Below are positions 1 to 9,589 of a stretch of 24,662 nucleotides of DNA, one piece after another. How positions within the stretch are numbered: position 1 is the stretch's first letter; the number at the start of each line of letters is the position of its first letter. A model generated the notes under the pieces. It made no database searches. It was not told the DNA's origin and worked only from the letters and a program-made list of their open reading frames with translations. Made by a program: the position numbers and the translations under genes. The stretch comes from Chromera velia (Eukaryota > Sar > Chromeraceae). The stretch spans positions 1-24,662 of the forward strand of contig JAHBMJ010005660.1 of assembly GCA_018398765.1 (NCBI GenBank), given 5' to 3'.

Positions 1-882
1 GTGCTCGTATTAGTGGACAGACCCGAACATGTCTGTATCTATCTGTGTTTTGTTCACTTTAATTGATTGTGTGGCTATTAAAATATTCAGGTTGGGAGAG
101 CTCTTGCTAGGGGGAAGGGAGACACGGAGAAGGCGAAGGCCTGGATAAAGAAGAAGGCACAATGGGAAAAGGATCCGAGTGGAGTCGGCAGAGGGACACT
201 GCTGTTTCGTGGAATCTCCGCTTGGGGGGCGGAGGCGTTCCTGCTCTGTCTGCACAGCCCCACGATCGCAATTCCGGGTCCGTCAGTCGCCCTGCATTCA
301 GACGGCTTCTCTCGTCCTTCTTCTTTCTTTGTAGTCAGTGTCGCTGCACGCGCATATGAAGATAGGCTGTGCACCTGCAGATGAAAAGGCATGTAGATCT
401 TTGAGATGTGACCATTTCGTCGTTCATCAGACAATTAAGGGACGAGCGGGAAAATGAAAGAAACTTTCAGAGAGAGTCCCTCGCACAATGTAGATTTGTG
501 CCTCGATCTCTTTCTCTCGGTCTCTGTCTCTCTGTTTATCTGTCTGAGCTGTTACATATGATGTCCTGTCTCTCTGAATATTACTAGTCTATCTACGTGT
601 TTGTCTGCATCTCTAAATCCATGTGGCTGAAAAACCCATTCGCATTTCTTCGCTCCTTTTTCTGCGCATTCCCTTGTTCCTCTTGCTTTTCTAGGCCGCG
701 CGTTATCTTCCGTTTATCTCCCGAATGAACGGCGGAAGGCGCAAAGTTAAGGAATGTACTAGCAAATTCATGACCAATAAATGGCCAAACAGTTTGATGT
801 ATGCACACAAATTCGTGGAACAGTCGATCGAAGGCGTCAAAGAGCAAGTGAGATGTAAATGATGCATGGGCTTTCAATGCAG
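1..882. other. no supported gene; low-complexity and possible UTR/intron sequence
   Basis: Several short frames are open on both strands (for example 162-359 on plus and 593-1084 on minus). None combines a convincing start, splice sites and protein-like composition. TC-rich stretches around 500-575 resemble coccidian intron or UTR sequence. Nothing further can be supported here. Confidence 0.4.
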
Positions 883-983
883 CTGTGTTGCTTGGTGAGG
901 TCTTCTGTCTGGCTGACGACTTTGACGTCCTCGCTTTGCGGAGGAAGTGCGTTTGCACTGCACACAGGAACCGGGATGCTGTG
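883..983 (+). CDS. putative internal exon, unknown protein
   Basis: The 101-nt segment lies between an acceptor-like ATGCAG and a donor-like GTGAGG. It reads as two bases plus 33 codons, so it enters in phase 1 and leaves in phase 0. The peptide contains LGEVFCLADDFDVL followed by a Cys/Arg-rich stretch. I do not recognise the protein. No partner exon with a matching phase was found nearby, and the frame stays open past the donor for about 140 nt. It could therefore be chance, and an antisense frame covers the same bases. Confidence 0.25.
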
Positions 984-1342
984 GTGAGGGGCCTGATGTG
1001 TGCGAGAAGTACAGACAACGAGAGAACCGCCTTCGCCAAGTCAGCAAAGAGAGACGACGGAGGAAAGGAGGCATTTCGGATCAATTGTTCGTTGTCCTTC
1101 CTTCAACACGCCTGGCAGGCATGAGACGGTCCATGAATCAGCAAGCACTGCTTTTCCAAGGAGAGAGACATGGGCTTCATGCATGAGTGCGTAGAATGGA
1201 AAAAGCAAAAAGGAGGAAAAACATACTTAAAGAAATAAAACAGTAAGACAGTGGGAAATCAGATTCAAAAAGGGGTGATGCGCAAGAAAATTGACCAAAA
1301 CGGTCGGGACGGAGCACGCGATATAGACACGCTCATACATAG

Positions 1343-1377
1343 GCACACACACACACACACACATACACACAACACAC
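1343..1377. repeat. (CA)n microsatellite
   Basis: This is a near-pure CA dinucleotide tract with small interruptions, followed by further imperfect CA runs up to about 1436. Open frames across it code only Thr-His or Cys-Val repeats and are not considered genes. Confidence 0.9.
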
Positions 1378-1436
1378 GGACATTTACACACACAAACATA
1401 CACACATGCACTCTCTCTCTCACACATACACATAGA

Positions 1437-1441
<5 letters not shown>

Positions 1442-1472
<31 letters not shown>
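1442..1472. repeat. (GA)n microsatellite
   Basis: About 15 uninterrupted AG/GA units lie directly after the CA-rich region. Confidence 0.95.
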
Positions 1473-1475
<3 letters not shown>

Positions 1476-1845
1476 CCAAGAAGGATGTTCATCTCTTGCT
1501 TAACCTGATGGCGAAAGCGAGAGAATTAAAGTGCAGTTGTCACACACACGATTGGCTCATTCGTTCCTCATCTCGATTCTTGAGCACATGTTGGTCCCCG
1601 TGGATGTATTTGTGAGTTAGTTGGGCTTGGCTCGACAAGGAGAGAGGTCGGGGGGATGTTCAGGGAGGGTCAGAAAGAATCAACTTCGTCGATCGTGCGT
1701 TTCAGTCGATCGATGCAAGCATGAAAAAAGGAATGATCATTTGCCCTGAATTCCCGTCGGTATGGCTGCAGAATGCTGAGCGAGCTCCCGTCTCCTCTTG
1801 TTGAGGCGTCGCTTCGTGCAACTCAATCAAGTCGGCATGTCAAGG

Positions 1846-1917
1846 CACTCACCTCTATTCTCACAGACCTGGTCAGTCAATCCACTCACCTCTATTCTCA
1901 CAGACCTGGTCAGTCAA
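1846..1917. repeat. 37-bp direct tandem duplication
   Basis: A 35-bp core, CACTCACC...GTCAGTCAA, occurs at 1846-1880 and again at 1883-1917 without visible change. A truncated third start (CACTCACGTG) follows at 1920. A more diverged relative, ACTCGCCCTCATTCGCACAG, lies near 1978-1997. Each unit contains a TTCTCACAG acceptor-like string, so the duplication multiplies a possible 3' splice site. Confidence 0.8.
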
Positions 1918-2332
1918 GGCACTCACGTGATCAGTAAGGTAAGCGCACCTTCGGGCATGCTCACTTTCGGTCAAAGCACTCGCCCTCATTCGCACAGATC
2001 TGGTCCATCCGAACTTCTTTTCGCCATTTGTATTGTCATTGCACGCCTGCATGGTCTGGCCAATAGCCGCCGCGTGCTACGAGTGGTCCCAGAGGGGATA
2101 TACTGAAACCTATCGCGGCACGCCCACTGCCTCCCTTTCTGCCTGCCTACCTACCTGTCTATATGCAGAGAGACCTGGATCCCCACAGAAGGACCTCTCT
2201 GGACCCGATCCGCAAGTCCGGCAGGGACTGGGGGACCCTGGGGCCGTGCGAGGGTGTGATGGTTCCTGGGGTGGACCAACCGTCAGTTTGTTTGATCTTG
2301 TCTTGGCATGCATGTGCACGTGTAGATTACAT

Positions 2333-2688
2333 AGATGGCCTCTCGGGGAATCAAAAAAGGTACGGGGGAAGTGGACGCACTGTTTCGTTTTTCCAACTGA
2401 CTAAGGAAGATGAATTGAATTTATGACTCCTCAGGAGTAATGAGAATCGACGTGTACATGATTCTATGGCACCCAGGCACCCACCTGAATGCCCATTGGA
2501 GGTATCATGCAGCAAGTGGAGGGAGCCTCTCTCCTCGCATGCCTTTGACCGCAGAGGAAGACATGATTCTTTTTTTTTTCGACCTCTTCAGTCTGTCTTT
2601 CCGTCCTGATGAGTGAATCAGTATGTCGACTCATGGGAAAGAGGCGGCCTTGATCGGACCTGTGTATGCTCATGTTGCTTTTGCCTCC
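2333..2688. repeat. first copy of a 356-bp direct duplication
   Basis: This segment matches 4168-4523 base for base on visual comparison, at an offset of 1835. It begins AGATGGCCTC and ends TTTTGCCTCC. The first copy runs into a single N at 2689. The second is preceded by a single N at 4167 and continues into unique sequence. Perfect identity together with an N at each inner boundary suggests redundant contig ends joined during gap closing rather than a biological duplication. Confidence 0.9.
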
Positions 2689-2689
2689 N

Positions 2690-4166
2690 ATGTTGCTTTT
2701 GCCTCCCATGCATGCAGAAAGGGAGAGCACAAATTTGCCATGTTGCTTTTGCCTCCCATGCATGCAGAAAGGGAGAGCACAAATTTGCCATGTTGCTTTT
2801 GCCTCCCATGCATGCAGAAAGGGAGAGCACAAATTTGCCATGTTGCTTTTGCCTCCCATGCATGCAGAAAGGGAGAGCACAAATTTGCCATGTTGCTTTT
2901 GCCTCCCATGCATGCAGAAAGGGAGAGCACAAATTTGCCATGTTGCTTTTGCCTCCCATGCATGCAGAAAGGGAGAGCACAAATTTGCCATGTTGCTTTT
3001 GCCTCCCATGCATGCAGAAAGGGAGAGCACAAATTTGCCATGTTGCTTTTGCCTCCCATGCATGCAGAAAGGGAGAGCACAAATTTGCCATGTTGCTTTT
3101 GCCTCCCATGCATGCAGAAAGGGAGAGCACAAATTTGCCATGTTGCTTTTGCCTCCCATGCATGCAGAAAGGGAGAGCACAAATTTGCCATGTTGCTTTT
3201 GCCTCCCATGCATGCAGAAAGGGAGAGCACAAATTTGCCATGTTGCTTTTGCCTCCCATGCATGCAGAAAGGGAGAGCACAAATTTGCCATGTTGCTTTT
3301 GCCTCCCATGCATGCAGAAAGGGAGAGCACAAATTTGCCATGTTGCTTTTGCCTCCCATGCATGCAGAAAGGGAGAGCACAAATTTGCCATGTTGCTTTT
3401 GCCTCCCATGCATGCAGAAAGGGAGAGCACAAATTTGCCATGTTGCTTTTGCCTCCCATGCATGCAGAAAGGGAGAGCACAAATTTGCCATGTTGCTTTT
3501 GCCTCCCATGCATGCAGAAAGGGAGAGCACAAATTTGCCATGTTGCTTTTGCCTCCCATGCATGCAGAAAGGGAGAGCACAAATTTGCCATGTTGCTTTT
3601 GCCTCCCATGCATGCAGAAAGGGAGAGCACAAATTTGCCATGTTGCTTTTGCCTCCCATGCATGCAGAAAGGGAGAGCACAAATTTGCCATGTTGCTTTT
3701 GCCTCCCATGCATGCAGAAAGGGAGAGCACAAATTTGCCATGTTGCTTTTGCCTCCCATGCATGCAGAAAGGGAGAGCACAAATTTGCCATGTTGCTTTT
3801 GCCTCCCATGCATGCAGAAAGGGAGAGCACAAATTTGCCATGTTGCTTTTGCCTCCCATGCATGCAGAAAGGGAGAGCACAAATTTGCCATGTTGCTTTT
3901 GCCTCCCATGCATGCAGAAAGGGAGAGCACAAATTTGCCATGTTGCTTTTGCCTCCCATGCATGCAGAAAGGGAGAGCACAAATTTGCCATGTTGCTTTT
4001 GCCTCCCATGCATGCAGAAAGGGAGAGCACAAATTTGCCATGTTGCTTTTGCCTCCCATGCATGCAGAAAGGGAGAGCACAAATTTGCCATGTTGCTTTT
4101 GCCTCCCATGCATGCAGAAAGGGAGAGCACAAATTTGCCATGTTGCTTTTGCCTCCCATGCATGCA
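2690..4166. repeat. 50-bp perfect tandem array, about 29.5 copies
   Basis: The unit is exactly 50 bp (period 300 = 6 units), without visible variation. It contains TTTTGCCTCC, a CATGCATGCAG motif, and an AAAGGGAGAGCACAAATTTG block. A single relative with one C-to-G change lies at 4507-4556 at the edge of the downstream coding region. Because 50 is not a multiple of three and the unit has no stop in any frame, all six frames stay open and give spurious 500-550 residue ORFs. The array is bounded by Ns at 2689 and 4167. Confidence 0.97.
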
Positions 4167-4167
4167 N

Positions 4168-4523
4168 AGATGGCCTCTCGGGGAATCAAAAAAGGTACGG
4201 GGGAAGTGGACGCACTGTTTCGTTTTTCCAACTGACTAAGGAAGATGAATTGAATTTATGACTCCTCAGGAGTAATGAGAATCGACGTGTACATGATTCT
4301 ATGGCACCCAGGCACCCACCTGAATGCCCATTGGAGGTATCATGCAGCAAGTGGAGGGAGCCTCTCTCCTCGCATGCCTTTGACCGCAGAGGAAGACATG
4401 ATTCTTTTTTTTTTCGACCTCTTCAGTCTGTCTTTCCGTCCTGATGAGTGAATCAGTATGTCGACTCATGGGAAAGAGGCGGCCTTGATCGGACCTGTGT
4501 ATGCTCATGTTGCTTTTGCCTCC
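4168..4523. repeat. second copy of the 356-bp direct duplication
   Basis: This copy is identical by eye to 2333-2688 and continues directly into the unique coding region. It supplies the candidate ATG at 4458 of the downstream open frame, whose counterpart in the first copy is 2623. Confidence 0.9.
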
Positions 4524-5513
4524 GATGCATGCAGAAAGGGAGAGCACAAATTTGCCAAAGCAAACCGAAGACGTCAGACTTTCCAGCGCATTTTGGAGAA
4601 GTCTTTGCAAACACAGCAGCAAGCAGGCCCCGGGGGAGTCTCCGAAAGAAAATCTCTGCAGACAGAGGGGGGAGGAGAACCCACCGGCAGAGAAGGAGAA
4701 GAAGAAGAAGAAGAAGAAGACCGAGTGGACACGCTGGCAGGTCTCCATCATCACCTCAAGGTTCCTTTGCTGCATCTCAGCACTGCAGTGGCCCGAGCAG
4801 TTGACCCCTCCGCCTATTCATCTGCACGGCCGATGGACGGCGGGACGGCCTCAGGAGGCGCAACGCCCCGCTTGAAGACGCAGAGAGATTTTAGAGAGAG
4901 GACACCTAGAGACAAAAGCACCAGCAGCCCTAGAGAAAGGGAAAAACAAAGACCTGCCCAGCCTTCTCTTTCGACTGTGTCGTCTTCTCCCGCTCCCCTC
5001 AATTTAGTGTCCCCTTCCGAGTCTCCACCTCTTCCCTTCACATTCTCTGCAAAAGCTTTCAGGCCTTCAGATGCTGTTCAGAGAGAGCGGACAGCTGCAT
5101 ATGAGAAAAGGGTGGCAGCGCTGGCGAGTGCTTCTCCAGTCTGGAGGGGCTGCGATGCCAGAGGCAGTAAAACTGCCCCCATGCAGCACGAGCCTCCAGG
5201 TGTGTCTCATCAGCACAAAGAGGATAATGAAGAGGATGCGGATCTCCTCGCTCTCAAGCGCAGAGCCCTGGATGAGATCATACAGAAAGAGGCAGACGCG
5301 AAGAATGCAAGCAGAAGCAGCAAAGCCATTTCTTCGTCTCAGCCCAAGCTGGAGGAGGTTCCAAGAGGGAAGAAAGAGACGACAGTGCATAAAAAGAAAA
5401 GCGTGTCGATTTCGGACGAAATAGAAGATCTGATGCAGGCCCGTGAGAGGTCTCGTTTGGACGTTCTGTCCAATTCTCCCAGTCTCCAATCTCTCCGAAG
5501 GCATATTGAGTAA
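4458..5513 (+). CDS. hypothetical charged low-complexity protein (terminal exon or single-exon gene)
   Basis: The frame is 351 codons from the first ATG after an in-frame TGA at 4449, and ends in TAA. The protein is hydrophilic throughout. It has a Glu run near residues 80-87 (GAA/GAG repeat at about 4697-4722), then Ser/Pro/Arg-rich linkers. A helical charged segment follows around residues 250-280 (DLLALKRRALDEIIQKEADA), then a Lys-rich patch and SISDEIEDLMQARERSRLD near the end. No signal peptide, membrane segment or enzyme motif is seen. The 50-bp repeat unit overlaps its 5' part, and a possible acceptor (ATGCATGCAG) ends at 4533. The true exon may therefore begin at 4534, with upstream exons before the array. 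A poly(A) signal lies 90 bp downstream. That it is coding is fairly likely; its function is unknown. Confidence 0.6.
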   Translation: MSTHGKEAALIGPVYAHVAFASDACRKGEHKFAKANRRRQTFQRILEKSLQTQQQAGPGGVSERKSLQTEGGGEPTGREGEEEEEEEDRVDTLAGLHHHLKVPLLHLSTAVARAVDPSAYSSARPMDGGTASGGATPRLKTQRDFRERTPRDKSTSSPREREKQRPAQPSLSTVSSSPAPLNLVSPSESPPLPFTFSAKAFRPSDAVQRERTAAYEKRVAALASASPVWRGCDARGSKTAPMQHEPPGVSHQHKEDNEEDADLLALKRRALDEIIQKEADAKNASRSSKAISSSQPKLEEVPRGKKETTVHKKKSVSISDEIEDLMQARERSRLDVLSNSPSLQSLRRHIE

Positions 5514-5603
5514 GTGACGTACAGAGGGAGAGCGGGGAATTAGAGATTCTCTTTTTTGTTTGTATATAGAGGACATCTTGTTCAATATCGCATTACGAAA
5601 TTC

Positions 5604-5609
5604 AATAAA
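5604..5609 (+). terminator. AATAAA poly(A) signal
   Basis: The hexamer lies about 90 bp after the stop of the 4458-5513 frame and fits 3' end formation of that transcript. Confidence 0.4.
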
Positions 5610-5699
5610 GGTTAAACTTTCTCATCTATTACAACTCCATGAGGAATCAAACTCATCGATCTGACCGGCGTGACCGCAGCTCGCTTGTGAACAATGTGA

Positions 5700-6018
5700 A
5701 GTTTACCCGACCCATACGTCCCACCACCGAGCCCACCACATTAATTGTGGAAGCTGTATACAAGCTTTTTTAGCTAGATAAAATGACTGGATAATTTTAT
5801 ATGTCATAATTATTCTAGTAATTATTATGACAAATTAATTAAATGTTTATTTTACTACTAAGTCATTTTATATCAATTGTAAATCGTAGAATCCTTAATC
5901 GTACTGAAATCAGTGAGATGTTAAACCATATTGTAAAATTGCTTATTAACGATTGACCGGCAAAAAAAGAATTCAAGTTTTCATCCTACACACCAGCGTC
6001 AAAATTTGACTCAAAAAC
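5700..6018. other. AT-rich island with nested palindromes, no gene
   Basis: Base composition drops sharply to AT-rich against the roughly 50% GC surroundings. An outer inverted repeat (TAAAATGACT at 5779-5788, AGTCATTTTA at 5861-5870) encloses a tighter hairpin at 5803-5831 with 11 of 12 paired positions and a 5-nt loop. No open frame is seen. It may be a small inserted element or a foreign fragment. Confidence 0.6.
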
Positions 6019-6034
6019 TAAATTTTTTTCACAG

Positions 6035-6243
6035 TTCCAGACAAGCCTTTTTTGAACCGCTGCATGATCGAGGCTCTACGAGGGTCATTTATCGCTAGAT
6101 TTGTCGCGTTTTTGCCTAAATCTTTGCATGTGTTTTCTCCTTTGGTGCAAAGCTCAGGGCTGCCAAGCTTGTCTCTTGCGGCGGCAGTCCTAGCGGGAGT
6201 CTTGCCGAACGTTGGAAGCCTCAAAGCTAGCCTCGAAGGCTAG
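6035..6243 (+). CDS. possible terminal exon, unknown hydrophobic peptide
   Basis: A pyrimidine-rich acceptor (TTTTTTTCACAG, ending at 6034) opens directly into a frame containing RCMIEALRGSFIARFVAFLP. It ends with TAG at the left edge of the minisatellite. The antisense strand (6018-6224) is also open with a basic peptide (KNATNLAINDPRRASIMQRF), so strand is uncertain. No family is recognised for either reading. Confidence 0.2.
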
Positions 6244-6249
6244 GCCACT

Positions 6250-7895
6250 AGAAAACTCACAGAAAAATCAAACAGAAGCTGCCGGAAGGCAACAAAACCC
6301 AGCAAAACCCAACAGAAACTGCCGGAAGGCAACAGAAACTCACAGAAACCCCCAACAGAAGCTGCCGGAAGGCAACAAAAACTCACAGAAAAACACAACA
6401 GATACTGCCGGAAGGCAACAAAAACCCAGCAAGACCCAACAGCAGCTGCCGGAAGGCAACGAAAACCCAGCAAAATCCAACAGAAGCTGCCGGAAGGCAA
6501 CGAAAACTCACCTGATCCCATGTGCTCAGTGTCCCCGACGCAGCTGCCGGAAGGCAACGAAACCTGCAGGCACATACAGGCAGCAGAGGAGGGTGGAAGG
6601 CAACGGAAAGTCAGAAAAGAAAAACGGAAAAACACAACAGATGCCGGAAGGCAACGAAAACTCACAGAAAAACACAACAGATACTGCCGGAAGGCAACAA
6701 AAACCCAGCAGGACCCAACAGAAGCTGCCGGAAGGCAACACAAACTCAGAGAAACCCGCAACAGAAGCTGCCGGAAGGCAACGAAAACTCACAGAAAAAC
6801 ACAACAGAAACCGCCGGAAGGCAACAAAAACCCAGCAAGACCCAATAGAAGCTGCCGGAAGGCAACGGAAACTCACAGAAGAACCCAACACAAGCTGCCG
6901 GAAGGCAACGGAAACTCACAGAAAAACAAGAGAGAAACCGCCGGAAGGCAACAAAAACCCAGCAAGACCCAACAGAAGCTGCCGGAAAACTCAGCAAAAC
7001 ACAACAGAAGCTGCCGGAAGGCAACGAAATCTCACAGAAAAGTCCAACAGAAGCTGCCGGAAGGCAACAAAAACTCACAGCAAAACAAAACAGAAGCTGC
7101 CGGAAGGCAACGAGAACGCAGCAAGACCCAACAGAAGCTGCCGGAAGGCAACGGAAACTCACAGAAAAACCCAACAGAAGCTGCCGAAAGCAACGAAAAC
7201 TCACAGAAAACCCCAACAGAAACTGCCTTAAGGCATCCAAAACTCACAGAAAACCCCAACACAAACATCCGGAAGGCAACAAAAACCCAGCAAGACCCAA
7301 CAGAAGCTGCCGAAAGGCAATGAAAACTCACAGAAAAATCAAACAGAAGCTGCCGGAAGGCAACAAAACCCAGCAAAACCCAACAGAAACTGCCGGAAGG
7401 CAACAGAAACTCACAGAAAAACACAACAGATGCCGGAAGGCAACGAAAACTCACAGAAAAACCCAACAGAAACCGCCGGAAGGCAACAAAAACCCAGTAA
7501 GACCCAACAGAAGCTGCCGGAAGGCAACGGAAACTCACAGCAAAACCCAACAGAAGCTGCCGAAAGGCAACGGAAACACACAGAAAAACAAGAGAGAAAC
7601 CGCCGGAAGGCAACAAAAACTCACAGAAAAACACAACAGATACTGCCGGAAGGCAACAAAAACCCAGCAAGACCCAACAGCAGCTGCCGGAAGGCAACGA
7701 AAACCCAGCAAAATCCAACAGAAGCTGCCGGAAGGCAACGAAAACTCACAGAAAAACCCAACAGAAACCGCCGGAAGGCAACAAAAACCCGGCAAAACAA
7801 AACAGAAGCTGCCGGAAGGCAACGAAAACTCACAGAAAAACCCAACAGAAGCTGCCGGAAGGCAACGGAAACTCACAGAAAACCCAACAGAAACC
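6250..7895. repeat. 41-43 bp minisatellite, about 39 units, with higher-order blocks
   Basis: The unit runs GCCGGAAGGCAAC, then AAAACTCACAGAAAAAC or AAAACCCAGCAAGAC, then CCAACAGAAGCT. The two middle variants alternate and give units of 43 and 41 bp. A non-repeat interruption lies near 6508-6600. Blocks are duplicated inside the array: 6364-6511 equals 7602-7749 (148 bp), and 6251-6348 equals 7322-7419 (98 bp). The plus strand has almost no stops, producing ORFs of 250-350 codons made only of repeat peptides. Confidence 0.95.
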
Positions 7896-8222
7896 CAGGC
7901 CTTTTTGAATACTCTTTAGCACTCCAATTTTCATGCACACCGCCTGTCTGGCGGGTGCAGTCGGCAACCAGCAGGTCGTCCTCTCCAAAGTGCTTTGCAA
8001 ACATGAGACGGGGAGCTCCCCACCTTCGGGTATTCAGCGTCTTAGATGCTGTCATAATGGTATTCAAAGCCAGCGGGTCCGGCATGCCGTCTGGCTTCGT
8101 TGCACAAGCAAGGCAGTGCCAAGGAGAGCCCCGACTTCCTAGCTGGGGATTGATTTCGGAATCCCTAATCTCTTGGAAACACTTGGCAAGGTTCAGGAGA
8201 AAGTCAGTGGTAGAGAGGCGAA
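7873..8222 (-). CDS. hypothetical protein, likely terminal exon with CxxC
   Basis: After an acceptor (CTCCATACAG, read on minus) the frame enters in phase 1 with two bases and runs 116 codons to a TGA just inside the minisatellite edge. The peptide looks like a real globular segment. It contains STTDFLLNLAKCFQEIRD, then WHCLACATKPDGMPDPLAL with a CxxC pair, then GAPRLMFAKHFGEDDLLVAD. The last dozen residues derive from repeat sequence, so either the repeat captured the stop codon or an unnoticed donor ends the exon earlier. I do not recognise the family. It may belong to the same gene as the exon near 8945, but the intron phases were not reconciled. Confidence 0.4.
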
Positions 8223-8420
8223 CTGTATGGAGAAGACAGGAAATCAGCAGACAGGACTCCAGTCAGCTGACTGCATGTGAGAGTCTGAAGAGAGGAAGGC
8301 CCCAAGGGGAGGGAGGAGAGGAGAAACTTCAGTTTCCGTGCACCCAGAGAGAACTCTGCATGCATGGAACCAACAGAGGCACATCAGACAAATGGCAACG
8401 CACTTCCCCGACCAGACAGG

Positions 8421-8442
8421 GGCATGCATGCATGCATGCATA
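8421..8442. repeat. TGCATGCA tandem octamers
   Basis: The stretch is GCATGCATGCATGCATGCAT. TGCATGC-type motifs are known as recurrent promoter elements and AP2-factor targets in coccidia. Their role at this position is inferred only. Confidence 0.6.
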
Positions 8443-8633
8443 CAGACCCGAGACGCCTGGCGCAAGTGAAGCGTGCGGGCGGGCAGGCAGGTAGCTGCGT
8501 CACAAGGAGAAAGGCGGCGAGGAACGGCAGGCAAAACAGAGCAGCGAGAGACAATGTGTAGATTCATTCTCTGCCTTCATTCGGCGGAAGTGGAAACAAG
8601 GAGACGCAGGCCCACCTGAGAGGTCAAGCGCTC

Positions 8634-8945
8634 TCAAGGGCAAACGAGAGCGTCCCTGCAAGCATGGACACGTGTCCCAGGTAGCGACCCGACGTCAGTA
8701 AAATATCCATTTTTAGGCTGAAGGAAGCAAAATCGGCTCGGAAACCGTTGCTGCACTGTCGGAAACAAATGGCCCTTCCTGTGCTTCTTGAACCACGAGA
8801 GGTCGTCCGAGGAAACTCTGTCAGAGACGGCGTGATTCAATTCCGTCTCCCCCACCGCACCACCCTGTCCATCGCCCTTCTCACTGGACTCCTCGGCTCT
8901 CGGACGTTTGGGTGCCGGAGCCATAACGCTACTTGAGGAGGCCAT
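8634..8945 (-). CDS. hypothetical protein first exon with nuclear-localisation-like motif
   Basis: The ATG at 8945 opens a Ser-rich start (MASSSSVMAPAPKRPRAEES). It includes a PKRPR basic cluster that resembles a monopartite nuclear localisation signal. An acidic/Gly linker and a helical segment, DDLSWFKKHRKGHLFPTVQQ, follow. The composition is protein-like up to about residue 66, where a possible donor (GTTTCC) follows at 8745. The remaining codons to TGA look like intron read-through. Its downstream partner may be the exon at 7873-8222. No enzyme domain is recognised. Several upstream in-frame codons exist but no earlier ATG. Confidence 0.4.
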   Translation of the reverse strand: MASSSSVMAPAPKRPRAEESSEKGDGQGGAVGETELNHAVSDRVSSDDLSWFKKHRKGHLFPTVQQRFPSRFCFLQPKNGYFTDVGSLPGTRVHACRDALVCP

Positions 8946-9589
8946 GTCCTTTCTCTCGGGCGGAGTACGAAAGTGCTGAGAGGTCTGTCTGATCAAGTCT
9001 CAAAGAAAAGGTAGAGGCGGACCGTACCCAGCTCACCGCAGTCTTTCAAATCTGTTCCTGTGAGATCCACTCTCTGTTCGAGGGGAGTTTCGGTAGGGCA
9101 AGGTGAGCTCTGCTGAAGTGCTCTCAGAGCTGGGGGTCTGCACATATACACATGGCTTGGCTATAGATGCAGATGTCGATCGCGTTAGGCTGCCTTGCAG
9201 ATCCTGGCAGCTGAATCAGGAGACGGACGGCCGGTCCGGGCCGGAACGGATGGAGACGGCATGCACGCGCATGGAGACGGCCGGATGACTGCATGGCGAA
9301 CGTATGCATGAGGATTCATGAGAAGACATCCAGCTAGAAGACGTGTAGTTCCACGATCGGGATTGCATTCATATATATGCACCCGAGCTCGAACGTCAGA
9401 CGCACACCACACACTCTACTATAATCCACCACACATGCACGAAACTTACTACTAAGGAGCAAAAGTCTTTGCTGCGCCACGGCTGCAGTTTTTAGGGACG
9501 CCCTCGCATCTCGGGAGTAAAGATCTGCACGCTCGTTCCGCAATTCCGTCTCCTCGCAATGTCAGCAGATAAACAAGAAGAAAAATTGT

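Noticed and set aside
593-1084. 163-codon minus-strand ORF
   Set aside because: Starts at a non-ATG codon, has mixed composition and no splice or UTR signals; left uncalled.
1227-1508. Small ORFs coding His-Thr or Cys-Val repeats
   Set aside because: Artefacts of CA and GA microsatellites.
2690-4166. CRISPR array
   Set aside because: The repeats are contiguous without variable spacers, and the sequence is eukaryotic.
2464-4261. ORFs of about 500-550 codons on both strands
   Set aside because: They are the same 50-bp unit read in all frames; openness results from the lack of stops in the unit, and the frames span Ns.
6212-8494. ORFs of 200-354 codons in the minisatellite, both strands
   Set aside because: The translations are only repeat peptides in several overlapping frames, with no unique domain or start context.
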